A stretch of 64,000 nucleotides of DNA from Clostridiales bacterium (GTDB lineage Bacteria > Bacillota > Clostridia > Oscillospirales > Acutalibacteraceae), in NCBI GenBank assembly GCA_012523185.1, contig JAAYIY010000037.1, positions 35,745-99,744 on the forward strand, read 5' to 3'. A program made the position numbers and the translations under genes. Below, one piece after another: positions 1 through 7,314 of the stretch (position 1 is its first letter; each line of letters starts with the position of its first letter). The notes under the pieces were generated by a model. The model made no database searches. It had not been told where the DNA came from and saw nothing but the letters and a program-made list of their open reading frames with translations.

Positions 1-160
1 ATATACGCACAAGCCAGCGCACCGGGAAAAAACTGCTCATGGAGCCGAATGAGACAATCAGCCCGAGCGGAAGAGAAAAGATGAGGGTCAGCAAAAACAG
101 CTTGAAGGTGGCGGCAAAGCCGACAAGCAGGTGAAGCGTTACATCAAGAAATAATTCCAT
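1..160 (-). CDS. Amino-acid ABC transporter permease, N-terminal fragment
   Basis: Partial gene cut by the window edge; only the first 53 codons are present. The reverse strand reads an ATG at 160 preceded by an AGGA-type ribosome site, then a hydrophobic segment containing GFAATFKLFLLTLIFSLPLG and the sequence FPVRWLVRI. This is the typical first transmembrane region of HisM/GlnP-family permeases of polar amino-acid importers, where substrate-specific binding proteins deliver ligand to a permease-ATPase complex in the cytoplasmic membrane. It lies directly downstream of the binding-protein gene at 224-1030 on the same strand, which supports the call. Substrate cannot be deduced. Confidence 0.85.
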   Translation of the reverse strand, partial: MELFLDVTLHLLVGFAATFKLFLLTLIFSLPLGLIVSFGSMSSFFPVRWLVRI

Positions 161-180
161 AAGCATTCCTTAATTCAAAA

Positions 181-205
181 TCCGGCAGGGAAAACCCCTG
201 CCGGA
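181..205 (-). terminator. Stem-loop between binding protein and permease genes
   Basis: A perfect 10-bp inverted repeat (TCCGGCAGGG, five-base loop, CCCTGCCGGA) sits between the binding-protein stop and the permease start and is followed on the minus strand by TTTT. It may be a leaky terminator or an mRNA-stabilising hairpin that lets the binding protein be made in excess over the membrane subunits, a common arrangement in ABC importer operons. Confidence 0.6.
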
Positions 206-223
206 AACAAGTGGTTTGATTTG

Positions 224-1030
224 TCAGTCGGTTATAAGGTTTACCTGATATTTTTCGGCAAGCGCCTGGAGCGTTCCGTCGGCAAGAAACTCGTCTGTAA
301 CAGCATTGACTTTTTCTACGAGGTTGCTTCCGGTGCGGAAACCAATCGCAAGGGTTTCATCCGCAAGAATAAGGCCGTCGATTATCATAAGGTCGGCATA
401 AGCGCCGTGTCCGACAAGGTCGTCCGCCATTGTGGAATCCACCGCGGCGGCATCAGCTGTGCCTGCTGAAACCTCCATCAGCGAAGAAACAAGCGATTCG
501 GAGGGCGTAAAGTCGGCCATGGAGAGGTTTTCATCGTCGGAAATCGCATCTTCTGATGTTGAGCCGCCCTCTGCAACAAGCCTTGCGGAGACAAGCGATG
601 CCGTGTCAGTGTATTTTGCGGCGTCAGCGCTGCGGATGACCACAACGACTGAATTGTGAATATAGCTCTTTGTGAAATCCATGTTTTCAGCGCGCGCCGG
701 AGTGTATGTGACGCCGTTCCAAAGGCAGTCGACATTAAAAGCGTCAAGCTCTGTTTCCTTGTTGTCCCAGTCAATTTCGATAAACTTGGGCGTTATTCCA
801 AGCTTTTTGCAGACGGCCTCGGCATATTCTGTGTCGAAGCCTATGAGGGTGCCGCTGTCGTCATAATAGTTCATGGGTTTATAGTTGGTGATGCCGATTA
901 CAAGATTGCCGTTTTCCTTGACATATTCCCAGTCGGACGCGGCCGATCTTTTGTCTCCGCAGCCGGAAAATGTGCAAAGGCAAAACAAAGCGGCAAAAGC
1001 AATGCAAAGAATCTTTTTTGTTTTTTTCAT
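224..1030 (-). CDS. Amino-acid ABC transporter substrate-binding lipoprotein
   Basis: A 268-residue extracytoplasmic solute-binding protein of the SBP_bac_3 (family 3) type. Residues 1-24 form a lipoprotein signal peptide with lipobox FSGC, so the mature protein should be tethered through Cys24. The body shows family hallmarks: NLVIGITNYKPMNYYDDSG near the start of the mature domain, GFDTEYAEAVCKKLG, the WNGVTYTPARAENMDFT segment that contacts the ligand, and a C-terminal VTDEFLADGTLQALAEKY. It binds a polar amino acid outside the membrane and hands it to the permease encoded just downstream. The ATG is preceded by AAAGGATGG. The ligand is not predictable; the long leader holding a MITE is unusual. 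Confidence 0.9.
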   Translation of the reverse strand: MKKTKKILCIAFAALFCLCTFSGCGDKRSAASDWEYVKENGNLVIGITNYKPMNYYDDSGTLIGFDTEYAEAVCKKLGITPKFIEIDWDNKETELDAFNVDCLWNGVTYTPARAENMDFTKSYIHNSVVVVIRSADAAKYTDTASLVSARLVAEGGSTSEDAISDDENLSMADFTPSESLVSSLMEVSAGTADAAAVDSTMADDLVGHGAYADLMIIDGLILADETLAIGFRTGSNLVEKVNAVTDEFLADGTLQALAEKYQVNLITD

Positions 1031-1268
1031 TTAAAAACCATCCTTTTCTGCGAAGGACACGGGCAAAGCATGAAGCCTTGCGGTCCGACGCTGTGATTTT
1101 AAGTTACCGTCCGCATCTGCCGAAACAATGCCCTGTGGGACGGTGTGCCGCAGGGCAAGCGAAGGTAAGGGGTGAAGCTGTTTGGCTGCTGTCCGCCCCG
1201 CCGTGCTCGATTTTGGACAGAGCTGAAACGGCAAGCCAAAGGCAAAAACCATACCTCCCGCAATTTAA

Positions 1269-1440
1269 GGCAACACCGCGCAATGAGCGGCTGAAGCCTT
1301 TGTTGCACGCTTGCTTGCATCTTTTCCGCCATATCGCCCAAAAATGCTCGGCAATACACAAAGTATTGCCAGCGCTTTTTAGACAACCTGACGAAAAATC
1401 TGACGGCGCAATCGCACAACAATTATTGTGCGGTGTTGCC
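1269..1440. mobile_element. MITE, copy 1 (172 bp, TTAA target duplication)
   Basis: A short non-coding element bounded by imperfect 16-bp terminal inverted repeats, GGCAACACCGCGCAAT on the left and ATTGTGCGGTGTTGCC on the right (one mismatch). It is flanked on both sides by TTAA (1265-1268 and 1441-1444), consistent with a 4-bp target-site duplication. An almost identical copy of the same length and orientation lies at 63565-63736 with a different flanking tetranucleotide. Inside is a perfect hairpin GGCAATAC/GTATTGCC (1350-1370). No transposase is encoded, so it must depend on an element elsewhere. The parental IS family is not identified. Confidence 0.88.
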
Positions 1441-1483
1441 TTAACACGCTGCCAGTTTATCATGCTAAAGCAACGCTGAAATG

Positions 1484-1512
1484 AGTTTACCACACTTGCT
1501 TTTAAATTTCAA
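1484..1512 (-). promoter_or_regulatory. Candidate sigma-A promoter for the amino-acid transporter
   Basis: On the minus strand TTGAAA (1512-1507) and TAAACT (1489-1484) are separated by 17 bp. If used, its transcript would pass through the whole MITE before reaching the binding-protein gene 450 bp downstream. Confidence 0.4.
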
Positions 1513-1529
1513 GTGCGAAACGGCAAAAC

Positions 1530-1573
1530 GGCATATATAAGTTTTAGCTGTGAATGGCATATATAAGTTTTAA
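1530..1573. repeat. 17-bp direct repeat, 27-bp period
   Basis: GGCATATATAAGTTTTA occurs twice, at 1530-1546 and 1557-1573, separated by a 10-bp spacer. The pair lies between the two divergent promoters and could be a regulator binding site or the remnant of a duplication. Confidence 0.6.
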
Positions 1574-1703
1574 TTGAAAAGAAGAACGACACATGATATT
1601 ATTAAACTTGATTGCAGAAAGCTTTTGAGATTACTTTTGCGGCGCCATGTTTTCAGCGCCAATATTCCAAATCTTAAATTACTTTTATTATTAAATTTTG
1701 AGA

Positions 1704-1732
1704 TTGACTGTTTTAACCAAAAAAGCTATAAT
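1704..1732 (+). promoter_or_regulatory. Sigma-A type promoter for the kinase-like gene
   Basis: TTGACT (1704-1709) and a perfect TATAAT (1727-1732) are spaced by exactly 17 bp in an AT-rich context, 42 bp upstream of the ATG at 1775, with AAGGGTGG as the intervening ribosome site. Confidence 0.75.
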
Positions 1733-1774
1733 ATTTTTGATATTTGACACTAATATTTTTAAGGGTGGTTTTTA

Positions 1775-2884
1775 ATGCAAGACAAATACTTTGACGAGGA
1801 CGAGATTTGTTCAAACTTTTGCTTTGACGGCGAATTTTTAGATTTACACCAGTCTAACCATGGCCACATTAACAACACTTATGTAATTGACTTCCAAAAA
1901 GACGGCGCCATTAAACGCTATATTTTGCAGGAAATTAACACAAACGTTTTCAAAAACCCCGACCAACTGATGGAAAATATCGAAAATGTAACGAAATATT
2001 TGGAGGGCATTATTGCCGCCGACGGCGGTGATGTCCTTCGCGAAACGCTCCGAGTTCACCGCACAGTCGACGGCAAGCCATACTATATCGACAGCAACGG
2101 CAGATATTGGAGAGTCTACAATTTCATAACCGACTCTTACACATGCCAATGCATTGACTGCCCAAAAACATTTTATAACGCCGCAAAGGCCTTTGGCAAA
2201 TTCCAGCGTATGCTTGCCGATTATCCATGCTCGACGCTCCACGAAACAATACCTAATTTTCACAACACCGTCTCAAGGTTCAAGGACTTGAAGGAGGCGG
2301 TCAAAAACGATTTGTCGGGCAGGGCAAGCCTTGTCCGAGATGAGATTGAGTTTGCTTTTGCCCGCGAAAATGAAGTCGGAGTGCTTGTGGACTTGCTGCA
2401 AAAGGGCGAGCTTCCGCTGCGTGTGACGCACAACGACACAAAGCTCAACAACGTGATGTTCGACAACAAAACAGGCAAAGGAATATGCGTAATCGACCTT
2501 GACACTGTCATGCCCGGTCTGTCGCTTTACGATTTTGGCGACAGCATCCGTTTCGGCGCAAACGTCGCGGCCGAGGATGAAAAAGACTTGTCGAAGGTTA
2601 AGCTGAGCCTTGAGCTTTATGAGCAGTACACGAAAGGATATCTTTGCGCCGCGGGCGAAAGCCTGACACAGCTTGAGATTGAGCTGCTTCCTTTTTCGGC
2701 AAAGCTGATGACATATGAGTGCGGGATAAGATTCCTCGGCGACTATTTGAACGGCGATGTCTATTTTCGGACAGATTATCCGGAACACAACCTTGTCAGG
2801 TGCCGCACGCAATTTAAGCTTGTCGAGGAAATCGAGAAAAAGTTTGACAAGATGATTGATATAACGAAAGAGTGCGTACAATAG
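1775..2884 (+). CDS. APH-fold phosphotransferase, probable N-acetylhexosamine kinase-like
   Basis: A 369-residue cytosolic kinase of the aminoglycoside-phosphotransferase/choline-kinase fold. The catalytic loop reads VTHNDTKLNNVMFD (HxDxxxxN pattern, about residues 217-230), followed by the metal-binding VIDLDTVMPG (about 239-248); the N-terminal SNHGHINNTYVID replaces the usual glycine-rich loop. Length and motif order match the NahK/LnpB-like family, which phosphorylates the anomeric hydroxyl of GlcNAc/GalNAc. NagA and phosphohexomutase genes nearby on the other strand fit an amino-sugar salvage role, but this is inference. A good promoter and AAGGGTGG precede it. An unrelated small-molecule kinase is possible. 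Confidence 0.7.
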   Translation: MQDKYFDEDEICSNFCFDGEFLDLHQSNHGHINNTYVIDFQKDGAIKRYILQEINTNVFKNPDQLMENIENVTKYLEGIIAADGGDVLRETLRVHRTVDGKPYYIDSNGRYWRVYNFITDSYTCQCIDCPKTFYNAAKAFGKFQRMLADYPCSTLHETIPNFHNTVSRFKDLKEAVKNDLSGRASLVRDEIEFAFARENEVGVLVDLLQKGELPLRVTHNDTKLNNVMFDNKTGKGICVIDLDTVMPGLSLYDFGDSIRFGANVAAEDEKDLSKVKLSLELYEQYTKGYLCAAGESLTQLEIELLPFSAKLMTYECGIRFLGDYLNGDVYFRTDYPEHNLVRCRTQFKLVEEIEKKFDKMIDITKECVQ

Positions 2885-2970
2885 GCTTAAGAGGAGCCGC
2901 GCGCAAATAACGATGGCGAGGGTCATTGTGATTTCAGCATAAAAATCGATTGAAGGGAGAGAAAACCGCT

Positions 2971-3795
2971 TTGAAGAAAAAGCTGAACATAAAGTTAAAA
3001 CCAGATAAAATCGCTGTTTTTTTAATAATGGCGGCGATTGTCGTCGGAGCTGTTTTTACTGCCGTATCCGGTTACAAAGCGACGCATATTTCAGATGAAA
3101 AGCTGGCGGAGTTTCGCGAAGCGTTTGATTTGCCGCGGCATTTTATGAATATCGCGAGCGCCGGCTGCTGCGGAAAGACGGCGAATACATTTGAGTCATT
3201 TTACGCGGCATACAAAAGCGGCGCGACCTGCATTGAGGTTAATGTCGCGTTTAGGGACGGCGAAACACCCGTTCTTGCCCGCGGCAACGAATTTGTCACG
3301 GAACGCTCGGACACGCTTGAAAAGGTCTTGGATTTCGTCAAGGAGCATGACTTTATAAGGCTTCTGTTAAACCTAAAGGAGTTTACAAACACCGACGCCG
3401 TTTTCTCGATGATAAACAAATACGGTCTGGCGGAATATGTTTATATTTCCGACGTCGACGCCGACAGCGCGGGCTTTTTGGCGGAGCGTTATCAAAACAT
3501 TCATCTGCTGCTTACAGTCCCCGACAAAGCCGACTTAAGCGACGAGGACGTTTGCGCGTCACTTGTTGACAGCGCTCTTAAATATGGCGCGGCAGGTTTT
3601 AAATGCGACATGAGCAGGTTTTCTGATGAGTTCGGAGAAATGTTAAGGCAAAAGCTGCTTGCCTTTATTATTACCGGGGTTCAAAGCAAATATCAAATGT
3701 ACGAAGCGCTTTCCCTGAATCCCGACGGCATCTTGACGCCCCATCCCAAAGTGCTTTATGATTTGATGCAATCAGAGGAACTGTTCAAAATGTGA
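2971..3795 (+). CDS. Membrane-anchored GDPD-like protein lacking catalytic residues
   Basis: About 274 residues from a TTG start at 2971, chosen because GAAGGGAGAG lies 9 bp upstream; an in-frame upstream start would place that site inside the gene. A transmembrane anchor (about residues 13-35) precedes a TIM-barrel-like domain with glycerophosphodiester phosphodiesterase architecture: NTFESFYAAYKSGATCIEV matches the family's NTxxAFxxAxxxGAxxIExD region. The catalytic IAHRG is replaced by IASAG, the second His region reads VLARGNEF, and the LNxExK motif reads LNLKEF. The metal- and phosphate-binding residues therefore seem lost and a hydrolase function is doubtful. It may act as a binding pseudoenzyme. 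Confidence 0.6.
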   Translation: MKKKLNIKLKPDKIAVFLIMAAIVVGAVFTAVSGYKATHISDEKLAEFREAFDLPRHFMNIASAGCCGKTANTFESFYAAYKSGATCIEVNVAFRDGETPVLARGNEFVTERSDTLEKVLDFVKEHDFIRLLLNLKEFTNTDAVFSMINKYGLAEYVYISDVDADSAGFLAERYQNIHLLLTVPDKADLSDEDVCASLVDSALKYGAAGFKCDMSRFSDEFGEMLRQKLLAFIITGVQSKYQMYEALSLNPDGILTPHPKVLYDLMQSEELFKM

Positions 3796-3819
3796 CGGGA
3801 GAGCAACAAACGGGAAGAT

Positions 3820-4161
3820 ATGGCAATTGATGTTGTAAGCGAAGAAGAGCTGCGCTCCGCTCTTGCAAAATGGATGCTGAAAAACAGCCGAAGCTGCTCT
3901 TTTTATAAGGGCGGCTCGGCTGATGATTTTATTAAGGCGTTTAAGCTTCCCGACGCGGACTATAAGCTTGTCAGCGCACGGACGGAATATGACGGTGAAC
4001 CGACTGCCGTGTTTAAGGCGCAAATAAAGCTTGCCGACTGGCAGACACGCGGTGCGTGTGAAAAGGTGTTTGAGTTTTATAAGTTGGCAAGGGTCGTCCC
4101 CGACAGTGGCGGAGGATTCCCGAACCTGGAAACGATAGGGTTTATTATCACGGCGCTTTAA
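3820..4161 (+). CDS. Small conserved-type protein of unknown function
   Basis: A 113-residue soluble protein with no signal peptide or membrane segment, 24 bp downstream of the GDPD-like gene and probably co-transcribed. It has a mixed alpha/beta composition; the middle holds FYKGGSADDFIKAFKLPDAD and the C-terminus GGGFPNLETIGFII. I do not recognise the family. The ATG at 3820 has GGGAAG unusually close; GGGAG further upstream (about 3800) is the alternative ribosome site. It ends 41 bp from the stop of the convergent mutase gene, where an inverted repeat GACGTCG/CGACGTC overlaps that gene's end. Confidence 0.6.
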   Translation: MAIDVVSEEELRSALAKWMLKNSRSCSFYKGGSADDFIKAFKLPDADYKLVSARTEYDGEPTAVFKAQIKLADWQTRGACEKVFEFYKLARVVPDSGGGFPNLETIGFIITAL

Positions 4162-4202
4162 TCAGACTTATGACAAAGACACAAAATTGCAGACGTCGGA
4201 TT

Positions 4203-5627
4203 TTATTCGACGTCGTTGTCCCACTTTGTCGAAATCTCCGGATATTCCGAAAGGATTTCTCTGAATATCGCGCGGATTTTTTTCAGCTCGTCAAGCGTCA
4301 CAGCCTCAAATATAAGGACAAGCTCCGGCAGGTTGGACGATGCTCTCACAAGCCCCCAACCGTTTTCAAACTGCACCCTTGCGCCGTTAATGTCGGAAAC
4401 CTTCCCCGGATATCTCGCTTTAAAGATGTCGACTATCTTGTCAACCACTCCGTATTTGAGGTTGTCGGCGCAATGCGCCTTTATTTCCGGCGACGTGACA
4501 TACTGCGGAAAACGCGCCGTCGCCTCCGCGATGCTGTCCTCGTCATGCGATAGCGCCTCGGCAAGCTTTGCCGCCACAAAAACGGCGTCGTCAAAGCCGA
4601 ACCAGTCGTCCCCACCGACAAAGATGTGACCGCTGCGCTCACCGGCAAGGTCGGCGTTTAGCTCGCGCATCTTTGCTTTTATGTGCGAATGTCCTGTTTT
4701 CCACATGACCGGGACACCGCCGTTTTGCTCTATGACTTCGGTAAGCGCGCGCGAGCATTTCACGTCATAAACAACAGTCGCGCCCTTTTTGCGCTTCAGG
4801 AGATTTTTGGCGAGATATGCAAGTATGATATCGCTCCATATGTTGTTCCCGCCGCCGTCGATAACGCCGAGCCTGTCGCCGTCGCCGTCAAACGACAGAC
4901 CGAGATCCGCCTTGATGTAAGGGTGTGTGACCATCTCGCGCAGCTTTTCTCTGCCCTTTAAGTCGGATGGGTTCGGAAAATAGCGCGGATAAGTGATGTC
5001 CGGATCGCAGTTTAGCTGAAAAGTCATGCAGCCGAGCCGCTGAAACACTTCGTAAATAAAAAGCCCCGCTCCGCCGTTGCCCGCGTCAAGCACGACTTTC
5101 GGCTTCTTGCCGCCCATATTTATGCGTGACACAATCTCGTCAATATAATCGCCGCGGACGTCGATTTCCTCATATGCTCCCTCTTGCGTTATGAGATATG
5201 GCTCGTCGCCGCTGTCGACAAGTCCGTAAACAGCTTTTATGTCGTCCGGCTCAAGGGTCTGCGAATAGCCCTTTGCAAGCTTGAACCCGGACCAGCCGTC
5301 GGGGTTGTGGCTTGCCGTTATCATCACTGCTCCCTCGCATTTCAGGAGATATTGCGCATAATAAACGACTGGACTTAAAGACAGGCCGACAAAAAAGACA
5401 TCAATCCCCATTTCGCGGAGAGCTTTGACTGTCGCCTCGGCGAACGAGGGTGAGCAGGCGCGGTTGTCGTATCCGACGACGGCGCTTTTAATATTGCGCG
5501 TGATAAGATATTTTGAATATGCTTTTATGATGCGGTACACATTTTCGGGGCACAGCTCGTCTTTGCTGACTCTGCCTCTGATGTCATACTCACGAAACAT
5601 ACTGTCAAATTCCTGCGAAAAAGCCAT
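4203..5627 (-). CDS. Phosphomannomutase/phosphoglucomutase
   Basis: A 474-residue alpha-D-phosphohexomutase that interconverts hexose 6- and 1-phosphates through an enzyme-bound phosphoserine. All four domains are recognisable: MFREYDIRGRV at the N-terminus, the active-site serine loop TASHNPDGWSGFKL (about residues 104-117), the Mg-binding loop SFDGDGDRLGV, the sugar-binding GERSGHIF, and the C-terminal phosphate loop RASSNLPELVLIFEA. Length fits the ManB/AlgC group. It is the last gene of a minus-strand operon after a cyclophilin and NagA, linking amino-sugar or mannose metabolism to nucleotide-sugar synthesis. Mannose versus glucose preference cannot be read from sequence. Confidence 0.92.
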   Translation of the reverse strand: MAFSQEFDSMFREYDIRGRVSKDELCPENVYRIIKAYSKYLITRNIKSAVVGYDNRACSPSFAEATVKALREMGIDVFFVGLSLSPVVYYAQYLLKCEGAVMITASHNPDGWSGFKLAKGYSQTLEPDDIKAVYGLVDSGDEPYLITQEGAYEEIDVRGDYIDEIVSRINMGGKKPKVVLDAGNGGAGLFIYEVFQRLGCMTFQLNCDPDITYPRYFPNPSDLKGREKLREMVTHPYIKADLGLSFDGDGDRLGVIDGGGNNIWSDIILAYLAKNLLKRKKGATVVYDVKCSRALTEVIEQNGGVPVMWKTGHSHIKAKMRELNADLAGERSGHIFVGGDDWFGFDDAVFVAAKLAEALSHDEDSIAEATARFPQYVTSPEIKAHCADNLKYGVVDKIVDIFKARYPGKVSDINGARVQFENGWGLVRASSNLPELVLIFEAVTLDELKKIRAIFREILSEYPEISTKWDNDVE

Positions 5628-5641
5628 CTGAACCAGCCTTT

Positions 5642-6115
5642 CTACTTGATTATTGTTATCGTTTTAATCTTTTGCTCCTCAAGAGGCATATCCATGGCGT
5701 TTGTGGCGGCACAGGCTATCTCGTCAACAACTTCGATTCCGTCTGTCACCTTTCCGAAAGCGGCATACTGTCCGTCAAGAAACTCGCCGTCCTGATGCAT
5801 AATAAAAAACTGTGAGCTTGCCGAATTCGGATCCTGCGTCCTTGCCATGGAAACAACCCCGCGCTTGTGCGAAATCGGGTTGTCGTGACCGTTGGCGTTA
5901 AATTCGCCCTTGATGCAGTCCTTGCTGCCGCCCATGCCGCTGCCCGTAGGGTCGCCGCCCTGTATCATAAACCCCGAAATTACGCGGTGAAAAATAAGCC
6001 CGTCATAAAATCCCTCACCGACAAGCTTTAAAAAGTTCGCGACAGTTGCAGGAGCCGATTCCGGATAAAGCTCAAGCTTGATTTTTTTACCGTTTTCCAT
6101 TTCAATCTGAATCAT
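5642..6115 (-). CDS. Cyclophilin-type peptidyl-prolyl cis-trans isomerase
   Basis: A 157-residue single-domain cyclophilin, cytosolic (no signal peptide), catalysing proline isomerisation during protein folding. Hallmarks include FHRVISGFMIQGGDP with the catalytic Arg, GSGMGG, and NSASSQFFIMH. Its ATG immediately follows the TAA stop of nagA, with the ribosome site GGAGAAT lying inside the nagA end, so translation is probably coupled. The phosphohexomutase gene follows after 14 bp. Confidence 0.95.
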   Translation of the reverse strand: MIQIEMENGKKIKLELYPESAPATVANFLKLVGEGFYDGLIFHRVISGFMIQGGDPTGSGMGGSKDCIKGEFNANGHDNPISHKRGVVSMARTQDPNSASSQFFIMHQDGEFLDGQYAAFGKVTDGIEVVDEIACAATNAMDMPLEEQKIKTITIIK

Positions 6116-7303
6116 TTAATTCTCCTTATAAATAATATTTCCCATAACCATGGTCATCTTTATGTTTATCCCGCTGTCAAAAAGGAGCAAATCAGCATCC
6201 GCGCCGGGAGCAATTACACCCTTTTTGCCGCTTAAGCCCAGCAGCTTCGCGGGGTTGTATGTTATCATCTTGACAGCTTCGGGAAGCGGCACGCCCGCGG
6301 ATTCTGTCATGGTGCGCACAAGCCTGTCGGCAGTGCATACGCTGCCCGCAAACACTGTGCGGTCGGGCATGAACGCAACGCCTTTTTCGATGATTACACG
6401 CTGCCCCTTTTCAAGGCTTCCGAGGATGCTTTCTCGCTGTGACGTCCCGGCGGCACGCATTGAGTCGGTGACAAGTATAAGCCGGTCGGCGCCCTTGCAT
6501 TTATAAGCAAGACGCAAAAGCGGCGGCGGAAGGTGGCAGCCGTCGGCTATCAGCTCGGCGCTCATACCGTCAATAATATAAGCGCTTTCGACGACACCCG
6601 GAATGCGAAATCCGCCGCGGCGGGAGATTGTGGACATACCGCTGTAAAGGTGCGTTATAAGCTTAAATCCGTTTTCATAGGCACACAGAACGTCGTCATA
6701 AGTCGCCGAGGAATGTGCGACAGAGGCGATAATTTTGTTGTCCGACAAGAAACGGGCAAATTCTTCGGAGCCGTCAAGCTCCGGCGCGGCGCTCCAGCGG
6801 ACGATGCTTCCCTCTGACTTTTCAAAAATCCGCCTGTATTGCTCGGGGTTTGGGTTTGTGATATATTTTTCGTCCTGTGCGCCCTTGAATTCTTTTGAGA
6901 AGTATGGACCTTCAAGGTGCAGACCGAGCATTGCCGCCCCGTTATGACTGACGGACTGTGCCGCCTTGTAAGCCTCGAAAACCTTATAAAGCTCGTTTTC
7001 GTCCCCGGCAAGCGTCGTCGGGAGAATGGAGGTTGTGCCGTGCGCCGCGTGTGTTTCGCAAGCGCGCAAAAAGGCTTCGGGAGCGGCGTCCATAAAGTCG
7101 CCGCCGCCTCCGCCGTGGCAGTGGATATCAATAAAACCCGGTGAGAGATAAGCTCCCTCACCGTCTATAATCTTTCCGCAAAAGCCTTCCGGCTCCGCCC
7201 CTATGTGCGCGATTTTGCGGCCGTCGACGACTGCGCACAAGCCTTTAAGAATCTCGCCGCCTGTTATCACGGCGGCATTTTTGATAAGAATCAACCGAGA
7301 CAT
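6116..7303 (-). CDS. nagA: N-acetylglucosamine-6-phosphate deacetylase
   Basis: A 395-residue amidohydrolase-superfamily enzyme that removes acetate from GlcNAc-6-phosphate to give GlcN-6-phosphate, committing amino sugars to glycolysis or wall synthesis. Visible motifs: the metal motif IDIHCHGGGGGDF after a short N-terminal beta domain, LHLEGPYFSKEFKGAQ carrying the metal Glu, VAHSSATYDD and THLYSGMS with His ligands, and the catalytic Asp in LVTDSM. The usual HLFNAM motif is THLYSGMS here, a mild variant. It is 11 bp downstream of the zinc-ribbon gene. No nagB is present in the window. Confidence 0.93.
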   Translation of the reverse strand: MSRLILIKNAAVITGGEILKGLCAVVDGRKIAHIGAEPEGFCGKIIDGEGAYLSPGFIDIHCHGGGGGDFMDAAPEAFLRACETHAAHGTTSILPTTLAGDENELYKVFEAYKAAQSVSHNGAAMLGLHLEGPYFSKEFKGAQDEKYITNPNPEQYRRIFEKSEGSIVRWSAAPELDGSEEFARFLSDNKIIASVAHSSATYDDVLCAYENGFKLITHLYSGMSTISRRGGFRIPGVVESAYIIDGMSAELIADGCHLPPPLLRLAYKCKGADRLILVTDSMRAAGTSQRESILGSLEKGQRVIIEKGVAFMPDRTVFAGSVCTADRLVRTMTESAGVPLPEAVKMITYNPAKLLGLSGKKGVIAPGADADLLLFDSGINIKMTMVMGNIIYKEN

Positions 7304-7314
7304 ATTTCCTCCCG

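Larger units (their letters stand above)
1031..1774. other. Non-coding region between divergent genes, with a MITE
   Basis: This 744-bp stretch separates the minus-strand transporter operon from the plus-strand kinase-like gene. It contains a 172-bp MITE (1269-1440), a candidate minus-strand promoter (1484-1512), a 17-bp direct repeat (1530-1573) and a plus-strand promoter (1704-1732). The part from 1031 to 1268 is GC-rich and may be structured leader RNA for the binding-protein gene (for example the pair GCCCTG/CAGGGC around 1130-1165), but I recognise no riboswitch class. Open frames across it are not credible genes. Confidence 0.6.

Noticed and set aside
1031..1268. A T-box or other amino-acid riboswitch in the transporter leader
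   Set aside because: Some stems are possible but no T-box sequence, lysine or glycine aptamer core could be recognised.
1099..1493. Open frames of about 100-170 codons on both strands between the transporter and kinase-like genes
   Set aside because: They run through the MITE, lack ribosome sites and show no family resemblance.
4192..4214. Inverted repeat GACGTCG/CGACGTC as a terminator between convergent genes
   Set aside because: It overlaps the stop codon of the mutase gene and lacks a T run on either strand.
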